Origin: Rhodococcus sp. HNM0563
GTDB taxonomy: Bacteria > Actinomycetota > Actinomycetes > Mycobacteriales > Mycobacteriaceae
DNA: 64,000 nucleotides
Direction: 5' to 3'
Assembly (NCBI RefSeq): GCF_012726195.1
Contig: NZ_JAASAF010000002.1
Location: 441,965-505,964, forward strand
The position numbers and the translations under genes were made by a program. This document shows, in pieces, positions 1-6,440 of the stretch (positions within the stretch are counted from its first letter, which is position 1; every line of letters begins with the position of its first letter). A model generated the notes under the pieces. It worked only from the letters and a program-made list of their open reading frames with translations, was not told the origin of the DNA and did no database searches.

Positions 1-282
1 GTTCCAGCGCCAGTCGTGGAAGGGACATGCGATGGTGTCACCCTTGATCTCGCCGCGGGCGAGGTTGCCACCCATGTGCCTGCAGAATGCGTCGAGAACG
101 TGGAGTTCTCCCTTCGTGTCGGCGAAGACCACCAGGTTGGTCCCGAAGACTTCGACCTGATGCGGCTTTCCATCACGGAATGACTTGGCAAGGCCGATGC
201 AGTGCCACCCGCGGGCGAACCGGGTGGGATTGCTACCGGCTTCGATTGTGCGGATCTCGATGCGATCCTGTTCGACGGTCAT
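1..282 (-). CDS. kshA: 3-ketosteroid 9-alpha-hydroxylase, oxygenase component (N-terminal part)
   Basis: Rieske-type oxygenase that, with its reductase KshB, 9-alpha-hydroxylates 3-ketosteroids and so opens the sterol ring during cholesterol/phytosterol catabolism. Only the first 94 codons lie inside the window; the gene runs off the left edge. The visible part ends with the Rieske [2Fe-2S] motif CRHMGG...CPFHDWRW (C-x-H ... C-x2-H), preceded by RGWHCIGLAK and a VVFADTKGELHVLDAF strand. From memory this closely follows M. tuberculosis KshA (Rv3526). The ATG at 282 is preceded by a GGAGGACTC-like ribosome site. It lies 36 bp downstream of a small Cys-containing gene on the same strand and is probably cotranscribed with it. 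Substrate range cannot be judged from the fragment. Confidence 0.9.
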   Translation of the reverse strand, partial: MTVEQDRIEIRTIEAGSNPTRFARGWHCIGLAKSFRDGKPHQVEVFGTNLVVFADTKGELHVLDAFCRHMGGNLARGEIKGDTIACPFHDWRWN

Positions 283-318
283 GGAGTCCTCCAGGGCTGA
301 GTTGGCTGAAAACGGCGG

Positions 319-615
319 TCACCGCGAGGCGGTGACGGCTTCCTCGGAAGTCGGACATTCCTGGGATGAGAGGGGCCGCACGGGTGGCTCGACCCGCGTG
401 GTCTGGAGAATCTCACCCTCGGCGACAGCCGCATCGACCGTGCGGTCCAGCGCCGCACAGCGCAGGAGATACGTGTGGGGGTCGATCTCGCGAGCAGCGG
501 CGAATTCTCGACACGCATCGGAAGCCGATTCGCACCATTGGATACTCGTGTGGGCTGGGCTGTACTTTGCGACGAGTACGCGGGTGCCACAGGTGTGGCA
601 ATCGAGCGACTGCAT
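319..615 (-). CDS. small conserved Cys-containing protein next to kshA
   Basis: A 98-residue protein of unknown function. It begins MQSLDCHTCG and continues with YSPAHTSIQW, so an N-terminal C-x2-C pair resembles half of a zinc or iron-sulphur knuckle; further Cys lie near residues 28, 35, 53 and 77. I recall a similar small protein in the position after kshA in mycobacteria (the Rv3527 position), which suggests a role linked to the steroid oxygenase, but that is inference. The ATG at 615 has GGAAGGG about 9 nt upstream. It starts 92 bp after the TetR gene and ends 36 bp before kshA, which supports one transcript. No signal peptide or membrane segment is visible. Confidence 0.7.
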   Translation of the reverse strand: MQSLDCHTCGTRVLVAKYSPAHTSIQWCESASDACREFAAAREIDPHTYLLRCAALDRTVDAAVAEGEILQTTRVEPPVRPLSSQECPTSEEAVTASR

Positions 616-707
616 TCTGGCCGTTCCCTTCCTCGGATGACCCGAGGCTACGAAGGGGATGTGGCAGCAACCACAATGTTTCAGCCCAGCGGGAAGTTCG
701 TCCGGCG

Positions 708-1391
708 TCAGGCCCCCGCGAGCACGCCCTCGAGGACTCGGCGCAGCACCTGATCGAACATGTCCCCGGGGGCGTCGTCGGCACCGGGGTGTGCCAACGC
801 TGCCGCGACGAACGGGTGGTCTCCTTGTTCGGCGATCTTGTGCAGATACGCGACCTGCGCGGTGAGGCGCATCCGCCGGGACTCGCCCCCACTCACCTCG
901 GCGCGAGCGAATTGCTGGACAAGAGAATTCAGCACCGCGATCGCCTGCATCTTCACGTGGCCGGGCACGTCGACAGATGCCATCGCACGGAGGGAGTACT
1001 CGAGAAAGTCGATGGTGCGTGGCCCGATACGCATCGACTCGACCGGCAGATCGAGCAGCCACGGGTATTTCACGTGGACGATCTTCGCGCGTCGGGCCAG
1101 TGCGATGAGATCGTCGATCGGCTCGCCTCGTAAGGGCACGTCGAGGTCGATCTCGCCGACCGTGGCATCGACCATGATGTCGAAGATGTCGTCCGAACCG
1201 GAAACGTACCGATACACGGCCGATTGGCTGACGCCGAGTTTCTGAGCGATCCGGCGGGTGGAGACGGACGGCAAGCCGCCTTCCGACGCAAGCTCCATCG
1301 CAACAGCGGCGAGGTCGCTCCTACTGTGTGACGGGGCCGGGCCGCGTGTGCCGTCGGCACGGTCCCAGACGATCTGCACCTTCTTCGCCAC
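708..1391 (-). CDS. TetR-family transcriptional regulator
   Basis: A 227-residue regulator. The N-terminal helix-turn-helix is clear at about residues 25-70 (LASEGGLPSVSTRRIAQKLG followed by VSQSAVYRYVSG), followed by an all-helical ligand domain of the TetR_C type. The GTG start at 1391 has an AAGGGG ribosome site 5 nt upstream. It diverges from an alpha/beta hydrolase across a 43-bp near-perfect palindrome, so it probably represses itself and the hydrolase by binding there. The kshA-linked small gene and kshA follow on the same strand, so this regulator may also influence steroid-ring hydroxylation. The ligand is unknown. Confidence 0.88.
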   Translation of the reverse strand: MAKKVQIVWDRADGTRGPAPSHSRSDLAAVAMELASEGGLPSVSTRRIAQKLGVSQSAVYRYVSGSDDIFDIMVDATVGEIDLDVPLRGEPIDDLIALARRAKIVHVKYPWLLDLPVESMRIGPRTIDFLEYSLRAMASVDVPGHVKMQAIAVLNSLVQQFARAEVSGGESRRMRLTAQVAYLHKIAEQGDHPFVAAALAHPGADDAPGDMFDQVLRRVLEGVLAGA

Positions 1392-1421
1392 ACGAATCCC
1401 CTTCCGCTCGTCGCCGTTCTG

Positions 1422-1464
1422 CCCTATCCTAAACTGAGTTCACCGAACGCAGTTTAGGATAGGG
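1422..1464. promoter_or_regulatory. 43-bp divergent operator palindrome
   Basis: The 15-base arm CCCTATCCTAAACTG (1422-1436) is repeated exactly as its reverse complement at 1450-1464, and the 13-base centre is itself partly symmetric (GTTC...GAAC). AAC-N3-GTT appears in both halves. TAGGAT, a possible -10 element, occurs on each strand inside the arms. The site fills the gap between the TetR gene (start 1391) and the hydrolase (start 1470) and most likely controls both promoters. Confidence 0.75.
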
Positions 1465-1469
1465 GCAAG

Positions 1470-2390
1470 ATGCCGTCCGACAATTCATGGGGACCGCGAC
1501 AATGGGCACAGAACGGGTCGGTGCGCATCGCGTTCGACCGGTTCATGCCCGAGCGCGACGGCGACCCACTTCTCGTCGCGACCGGGTTGGGTGTCAACCG
1601 CCACTCGATCCCTGACGGGTTCTTCCGGGAGCTCGCGAAGCAGGGATTCGCCGTCGTGCGATACGACCAGCGGGACGGCGGCGAGTCGACCCACTTTCCG
1701 CCGACACCCACACGAAACCCGATCACCGCGTTGTTGGGCAGGCGTGGTGGGGCCTACACCGCCGAAGACATGGCAGACGACGCCGCAGCAGTGCTCGACG
1801 AACTCGGCTGGGGCTCGGCACACCTGCTCGGAGTCTCGCTCGGTGGTGCGGTCGCCCAGCGCGTCGCCCTCAGGCATCCGCAGCGGGTCCGGTCGCTCAC
1901 CACGGTCGCGGCTGTCCCCGGTGATGTGGCGGGGTGGCGCACACTCCGCTTCATCCGGGTGCGCACACTCGGCAAGTTCGCAAAGCTGAAGTTCCCCGAC
2001 ACCCGCGAGGGTGCGATCGAGGCGGGGCTCGCCGTTGCCGAGCTTCTGTCGTCACCTCGTGCCATATTCGACGAGATGTCGGTTCGAGCAAGGTTGGAAG
2101 ACAATCCCGACAGCGGCGTCCACGACCAGGAATCGCAGAGTAGGCAGATCGGCGCACAGTGGAGCGGTCCGACGATCGACACGATCGCGTGCCCCGCCCT
2201 GATCGTCCACGGCGAAGACGATCCCCTCATCGCCCCCAAGGCGGCCCATGCCATCGCGTCCAAGATCCCTGCGGCTCGCACACTGCTCCTTCCCGCAGTC
2301 GGACATGACCTCCCCGAGCATGCGTGGGCTCCGCTCGTCACCGCGATCCGCGAACTCGCCGACACGCCCACGAGACATCTTTCTCCGTAG
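1470..2390 (+). CDS. alpha/beta-fold hydrolase
   Basis: A 306-residue soluble hydrolase. The nucleophile elbow is GVSLGG (about residue 121), the acid is probably the Asp in HGEDDPL, and the catalytic His is in AVGHDLPEH near the C terminus, giving a complete Ser-Asp-His triad. The core strand VRYDQRDGGES and cap region are typical of esterase/epoxide-hydrolase-like enzymes of actinobacteria. The ATG at 1470 lies immediately after the right arm of the operator palindrome, with AGGGG as a ribosome site, so repression by the divergent TetR protein is likely. No signal peptide is seen. The substrate is unknown; a role with lipids or sterols is only suggested by the kshA neighbourhood. Confidence 0.85.
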   Translation: MPSDNSWGPRQWAQNGSVRIAFDRFMPERDGDPLLVATGLGVNRHSIPDGFFRELAKQGFAVVRYDQRDGGESTHFPPTPTRNPITALLGRRGGAYTAEDMADDAAAVLDELGWGSAHLLGVSLGGAVAQRVALRHPQRVRSLTTVAAVPGDVAGWRTLRFIRVRTLGKFAKLKFPDTREGAIEAGLAVAELLSSPRAIFDEMSVRARLEDNPDSGVHDQESQSRQIGAQWSGPTIDTIACPALIVHGEDDPLIAPKAAHAIASKIPAARTLLLPAVGHDLPEHAWAPLVTAIRELADTPTRHLSP

Positions 2391-2479
2391 TCGTTCAGCA
2401 GTCGGGTAAGTCTCCGCGTGTGGGATATGGTCGGGCCGCTGGACCACAGAAGGTGCAGTAGCTGGACACAGGGGATCGC

Positions 2480-3298
2480 ATGCCGCACGAACAGCACTTC
2501 ACGATGGGATTGTGGGTGCCGTACCTGGCATTCGTCACCGCCGCGGTCGGCTGCTACGTCGGATTGTGCTGCGTGCAGCAGTCCCGCAAACACCTGACGT
2601 CCACTGCCGGTGTGGGCTGGCTCGTGATGGCTGCCCTGTCGATCGGCGGTGTCGGCATCTGGCTGATGCATTTCATCGGGATGTCCGGCTTCTCGGTCCC
2701 GACCTCCCCCGTCCGTTACGACCTCGGCGCCACCCTGTTCTCGGTGGTACTTGCGGTAGGGGCGACACTGTTCGGGCTGTTGATCTCGAACGCTCGTCTC
2801 TCCGCCGCCCAGCGATTGTCTCGCTCCGCGTCGATCACGCTCGGCGGCGCGGTGATGGGCACGGCCATCGTCCTCATGCACTACACCGGCATGGCCGCCA
2901 TCAGGATACGGGGCACCATCGAGCACGATCCGAAGATGGTTGCGGTCTCCGCTGCCGTCGGCATCCTCGGGTCTGCGGCTGCGATGTGGATGTTCGAAAG
3001 CCCCGGGAAACTTCACGTGCGCGTGGCGTCGACCCTGCTGCTTGCCTGCGGCGTGGTAGCGCTGCACTACACCGGCATGGTCGGCATGAGTGCACAGGTC
3101 GACCTCGAGGCACAGGCGCCCGAGGGAATGACGGTGCTATCGCTGCTGTTCCCGGCGTTCGTCATCGGCATCGTCCTCCTTGCGGTGCCGATCGTGGCGC
3201 TGCTGGTCAGCACCGAGAGCGACCATGACCTAGACGATGGGGGGCAGCTGAACAACCTGTCCCGCGTAGGCAAGCCCGGCACCGAAACCGACGAGTAG
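2480..3298 (+). CDS. MHYT-domain integral membrane sensor
   Basis: A 272-residue membrane protein with about seven hydrophobic segments. It carries the repeated MHYT signatures MHFIGM (about residue 62), MHYTGM (about 134) and LHYTGM (about 195), each at a membrane edge. MHYT modules are thought to bind a metal, possibly copper, and sense oxygen, CO or NO. Here the module stands alone, with only a short charged cytoplasmic tail and no GGDEF, EAL or kinase output domain. Its last 69 bases overlap, in antisense, the end of the downstream ketosynthase gene. Any signalling partner must be encoded elsewhere. Confidence 0.85.
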   Translation: MPHEQHFTMGLWVPYLAFVTAAVGCYVGLCCVQQSRKHLTSTAGVGWLVMAALSIGGVGIWLMHFIGMSGFSVPTSPVRYDLGATLFSVVLAVGATLFGLLISNARLSAAQRLSRSASITLGGAVMGTAIVLMHYTGMAAIRIRGTIEHDPKMVAVSAAVGILGSAAAMWMFESPGKLHVRVASTLLLACGVVALHYTGMVGMSAQVDLEAQAPEGMTVLSLLFPAFVIGIVLLAVPIVALLVSTESDHDLDDGGQLNNLSRVGKPGTETDE

Positions 3299-4267
3299 CG
3301 CGGTATCCCCCGGTTTGGATACGCCGGACCGAAGAAGCTCCTCCATGGCCATCGGGATCGATGCGGCGCTCGTGTTGCCGGTCTCTCCGATATCGCGCGC
3401 AACCGCAACGCTCTCGGGCAGATGCAGCCCTTTGATGAGTGCGTCGGTGATACGGCTGTTCGCCTGGTGCGGGACGAAGGCGTCGAGGTCGGCGGCGTTG
3501 ACGCCGGACTTCTCCAACGCGTCGGTGCACGCCTTCCCCAGGAAACTCACCACCCAGCGGAACACCGCCGATCCGTTCATCCGGATGTACGGGCGCACTG
3601 CCGGCGCTCCACCCGCGGCCGCTGCTTCGACTTCGTCGAAGTAGGACATGAAATCCTTGTCCTGCTTGATGGCGTCGGTCTGGCTTCCGTCCGAACCCCA
3701 GGCGACCGGACCGATCCCCTCCGAATCGGATGGGCCGACCACGGCCGCACCGGCACCGTCCGCGAAGATGAACGCGCAGGTCCGGTCGGTCGGCTCGAGC
3801 AGATCGGACAACCGTTCGACGCCGATGACCAGCACGTTCCTGGCCTGTCCGGCACGAACGAGTGCCGCAGCATTGCCGAGCGCGTAACAGAAGCCCGCGC
3901 AGCCGGCCGAGATGTCGTAGGCGGCGGTGTCCTTCATCCCCAGTTCCGTGGCCACCACAGCTCCCGCCGACGGCCCCAGCACCATCAGCGACGACGTGGC
4001 AAGGACGACCGCGTCGATCTGATCGGCCTCGAGACCGGCCGCGGCGAGCGCGTCGCGGGACGCGGCGACACTCATCGAGACGATCGATTCATCCTCGTCG
4101 GCCCACCGTCGCGAGGAGATGCCGGAACGTGTCTTGATCCATTCGTCGGAGGAATCGATCTGGTCGACGATCTCGGCATTGGGCACGACGCGGCGCGGTC
4201 GGTACACCCCCAAACCCAACAGAGCAGCGTGGGTGACGGGTGCGGCGGTGGCGATCTGAGCGGGCAT
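3230..4267 (-). CDS. beta-ketoacyl-ACP synthase III (FabH)-like ketosynthase
   Basis: A 345-residue thiolase-fold condensing enzyme. The FabH triad is intact: Cys123 in SAGCAGF, His267 in VPHQAN and Asn298 in ETGNTS. It has the N-terminal LGLGVYRPRRVV and SSDEWIKTRSGI blocks typical of KASIII, so it probably condenses an acyl-CoA starter with malonyl-ACP or a related acyl acceptor. The ATG at 4267 is preceded by GGAGAGGAAG. It stands alone rather than in a fab operon and has a close relative in the window (55813-56835). An inverted repeat sits in its upstream region. Its 3' end overlaps the MHYT gene. The starter-unit preference and exact pathway are unknown. Confidence 0.88.
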   Translation of the reverse strand: MPAQIATAAPVTHAALLGLGVYRPRRVVPNAEIVDQIDSSDEWIKTRSGISSRRWADEDESIVSMSVAASRDALAAAGLEADQIDAVVLATSSLMVLGPSAGAVVATELGMKDTAAYDISAGCAGFCYALGNAAALVRAGQARNVLVIGVERLSDLLEPTDRTCAFIFADGAGAAVVGPSDSEGIGPVAWGSDGSQTDAIKQDKDFMSYFDEVEAAAAGGAPAVRPYIRMNGSAVFRWVVSFLGKACTDALEKSGVNAADLDAFVPHQANSRITDALIKGLHLPESVAVARDIGETGNTSAASIPMAMEELLRSGVSKPGDTALLVGFGAGLAYAGQVVQLPPIV

Positions 4268-4282
4268 GACTTCCTCTCCACA

Positions 4283-4299
4283 TGAACCTGGTGGGTTCA
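4283..4299. promoter_or_regulatory. inverted repeat upstream of the FabH-like gene
   Basis: TGAACC (4283-4288) and GGTTCA (4294-4299) form a perfect 6-bp inverted repeat with a 5-base centre, 16 bp upstream of the ketosynthase start codon. This is a plausible repressor site between promoter and start. No binding protein is identifiable. Confidence 0.4.
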
Positions 4300-4522
4300 C
4301 CCTCGTATTCAATTGTGTGCAGTGAACGGCGTTCCGCACCCCGACAATGCCGACAGCCTGCGTCCGGCGCCCATTTTCTTCGGGAAGGTTCACGTTGTCA
4401 CCTTTTGGTCCAGGTTGCTCAAGTGACACGCGGTGAGATGATCGGTCCGCCGTCGAGCTGGGCTTCGACGAGCTCCAACCCCGTGTGCCGGCCCGCACCG
4501 TGCCCCCGCAGGTCGAATGCAG

Positions 4523-4552
4523 GTAGGCCTGGTGGTCGGCCACCGGGCCTAC
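4523..4552. terminator. strong two-part hairpin upstream of the PLDc_N gene
   Basis: GTAGGCC (4523-4529) pairs with GGCCTAC (4546-4552), and inside it GGTGG pairs with CCACC around a 4-base loop. The stem is nearly continuous. No T-run follows, as is usual in actinobacteria. The 317-bp gap between the FabH-like gene and 4585 has no recognisable gene, so the hairpin could end an unseen transcript, block read-through, or act as a leader for the downstream gene. Confidence 0.45.
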
Positions 4553-4584
4553 GCGCCCTGCACCACGCCTGCTAACTTGCGGGA

Positions 4585-4935
4585 GTGCCATACCTCGGAT
4601 TGATCGTGACACTGCTGTGGTTGGGCTGCCTCGTCGATGTGATCTGCTCCGACGAAGATCGAGTCCGGCACCTGCCCAAATTGTTGTGGCTGATGATCGT
4701 GCTTCTGCTGCCGCTGGCGGGGTCGGTGCTCTGGCTGATCCTCGGCCGACCTCAGGGCATCGTGGAAACTCTGACGTCCAAGTCCGCTCCCGAATACCCC
4801 CGACCCACCCGCCCTGTGCTCGATCCCGAGCACGACGAGGACTTCCAGCGCCGCTTCCGTGCGCGCGTCGAAGAGCAGCGGCGCCTCGCGAAGGAGCAGC
4901 GCCAGCTCGACGACGGCAACGAGAACGCCGGCTGA
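4585..4935 (+). CDS. PLDc_N-domain small membrane protein
   Basis: A 116-residue protein with two hydrophobic segments (about residues 3-20 and 32-54) separated by a short charged turn. This is the PLDc_N (phospholipase D-nuclease N-terminal) arrangement, with the WLIL-GRP ending of the second helix. The C-terminal half is charged and rich in Arg, Glu and Gln (FRARVEEQRRLAKEQRQLDD), probably a cytoplasmic coiled stretch. It starts with GTG at 4585, 33 bp after a strong hairpin. No catalytic PLD domain is present. Function is unknown. It converges on the acetyltransferase with only 9 bp between stop codons. Confidence 0.78.
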   Translation: MPYLGLIVTLLWLGCLVDVICSDEDRVRHLPKLLWLMIVLLLPLAGSVLWLILGRPQGIVETLTSKSAPEYPRPTRPVLDPEHDEDFQRRFRARVEEQRRLAKEQRQLDDGNENAG

Positions 4936-4944
4936 CTCTCCGGG

Positions 4945-5499
4945 TCAGAGACGTTTGACGACCGCGGCGGGCACCCCCGCGGCAACGACGTTCGGCGGAA
5001 GATCCTTCACGACGACCGCGCCCGCACCGACGACGGTGTTCTCCCCGATCGTGACACCCGGCCCGACGATGACGCCACCGCCGAGCCACACATTGTCTTC
5101 GATGGTGATCGGTTCGGCCGATTCCCACTTGGCGCGGCGCAGTTCGGGGTCGATCGGATGGGTGGGCGTCAGCAACTGCACGTTGGGACCGATCTGCACG
5201 TCGGCGCCGATGGTGATGCGCCCTACGTCGAGCATCACGGCCCCGAAGTTGACGAAGGTACCTGCCCCGATGGTGACCTGGTATCCGTAGTCGACGTACA
5301 GGGGCGGGCGGATCTCGGCCCGCTCGCCCAGGCCGCCGACCAGTTCGGCCAGGAGTGCGCGTCGCGCATCCGGGTCTGCGGCGCTCGTGGCGTTGAACTT
5401 CTCGCTCAGCGTGGCCGCGCGCAGTGCATCGGCCGCAAGTTCGGGGTCGTCGGCACGGTAGAGTTCGCCGGCCAGCATGCGGGCCTTCTGTCCGGACAT
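4945..5499 (-). CDS. maltose/galactoside O-acetyltransferase-type enzyme
   Basis: A 184-residue left-handed beta-helix acetyltransferase. The N-terminal Mac domain is visible (KARMLAGELYRADDPELAADALRA), followed by hexapeptide repeats with VDYGYQVTIGAG and the active-site region LLTPTHPIDPELR containing the catalytic His. The GGGVIVGPGVTIGENTVVGAG stretch completes the coil, and PPNVVAAGVPA is the usual end. It transfers acetyl from acetyl-CoA to a sugar hydroxyl. It lies 35 bp downstream of the phosphatase-like gene on the same strand and may be the last gene of that transcript; a role in phosphonate use is unproven. The acceptor sugar is unknown. Confidence 0.85.
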   Translation of the reverse strand: MSGQKARMLAGELYRADDPELAADALRAATLSEKFNATSAADPDARRALLAELVGGLGERAEIRPPLYVDYGYQVTIGAGTFVNFGAVMLDVGRITIGADVQIGPNVQLLTPTHPIDPELRRAKWESAEPITIEDNVWLGGGVIVGPGVTIGENTVVGAGAVVVKDLPPNVVAAGVPAAVVKRL

Positions 5500-5534
5500 C
5501 AACACTCCCGTCGGTTTCGATGTCCTTGCGAAGA

Positions 5535-6329
5535 CTACCCGCGAACGGCTTCGCGCAGTTCGGCTGCGAGGTCGTCGGTAGCAGCGACGATGCCGCTCCA
5601 CCGTTTCGTCAGGTCGGTGTCGAACACGATGGGACGGTCGTACGCGTCGATCACTGCACCACCGGATGCCTCGACCTGCACGACCGCGGCGGCGATGTCC
5701 ATCAAACGGTGCGTGTCGCTGCCTGCGTCGACGAACGCGTCGGTCGACCCTGTCGCGACGAACACCGACTCGAGGGTGCTGCAGCTGAGTATGCGGATGC
5801 GCGTGGCCTTCTCTGCGACACGCCACCAGGCGTCGCGGTTGCGTTCGTGCGGACGGAGCATCGAGACCGCGGCCGACGACAGAGACGTGCAGCCGCTGGT
5901 GCGAAACGCGGACCTACTGCGCGAGGCCCACCAGGTCTGTCCGGTGTGCAGCCAGGTCGTCGACGCCTCGGTGAAGTCACCGTCGATCACCGCCGCAGCG
6001 CTGAAACATGCCAGCGGGATACCCGCGGCCGCGTTGGCGGAGCCGTCGACGGGGTCGACGACGAGGGTGACGGCAGATCCGACATCGATCCAGCCCCGCT
6101 CCTCCGAGAGCACGTTCGCACCGGCCGCCGTTGCCGCGGAGATGATGGCGTCCTCGACGAGGACGTCGATGAACATCGTCGGTGTGCCGTCGGCACCCTC
6201 CATCGCGATCGACTTCAGTTTCTCCCGCGAATACTTCGCGACGGCGTCGCGGTACGCGGTGAGGGCGGCATCGGACGCCGCGGTCAGCATGCGTCCGGCA
6301 GTGGTGTGGTCGGAGTCGGTGAGAGTCAT
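5535..6329 (-). CDS. inositol-monophosphatase-family phosphatase linked to phn genes
   Basis: A 264-residue member of the Mg2+-dependent IMPase/FBPase superfamily. Motif 1 is SEERGW (Glu76-Glu77), motif 2 is VVDPVDGSANA (Asp92, Asp95, Gly96, Ser97), and the late part carries MDIAAAVVQVEASGGAVID, equivalent to the usual W-D-x-A-G-x2-E-A-G region but with the leading Trp-Asp changed. It should hydrolyse a sugar or nucleotide phosphate monoester. It lies 111 bp downstream of phnE with a hairpin between, so it may have its own promoter. Because phnN and phnP are absent nearby, it may process phosphoribosyl intermediates of the C-P lyase route; that is inference. Confidence 0.75.
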   Translation of the reverse strand: MTLTDSDHTTAGRMLTAASDAALTAYRDAVAKYSREKLKSIAMEGADGTPTMFIDVLVEDAIISAATAAGANVLSEERGWIDVGSAVTLVVDPVDGSANAAAGIPLACFSAAAVIDGDFTEASTTWLHTGQTWWASRSRSAFRTSGCTSLSSAAVSMLRPHERNRDAWWRVAEKATRIRILSCSTLESVFVATGSTDAFVDAGSDTHRLMDIAAAVVQVEASGGAVIDAYDRPIVFDTDLTKRWSGIVAATDDLAAELREAVRG

Positions 6330-6382
6330 ATGGGTACTCCAGATGGTGTGGCGTGGCATGGCACGGCATGGCGTGGCCGAAT

Positions 6383-6417
6383 GTCACCTTTGGTCACCTC
6401 GAGTAGATGAAGGTGAC
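6383..6417. terminator. hairpin after the phnDCE operon
   Basis: GTCACCTT (6383-6390) and AAGGTGAC (6410-6417) form a perfect 8-bp stem around a 19-base loop, extended on both sides by CGAA/TTCG across one-base mismatches. It lies between the phnE stop and the phosphatase-like gene. It could terminate the phnDCE transcript or be an operator for the downstream gene. Confidence 0.45.
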
Positions 6418-6440
6418 GTTCGGTCAGTTGGCAGCGGGAA

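Noticed and set aside
1422-1464. KstR site in the TetR/hydrolase palindrome
   Set aside because: AAC and GTT are separated by three bases instead of two in both units, so it does not fit TnnAACnnGTTnnA.
4268-5128. Extension of the FabH-like gene upstream to 5128
   Set aside because: The extra 287 residues are Arg-rich and cross the PLDc_N gene; the real start is ATG 4267 with a good ribosome site.
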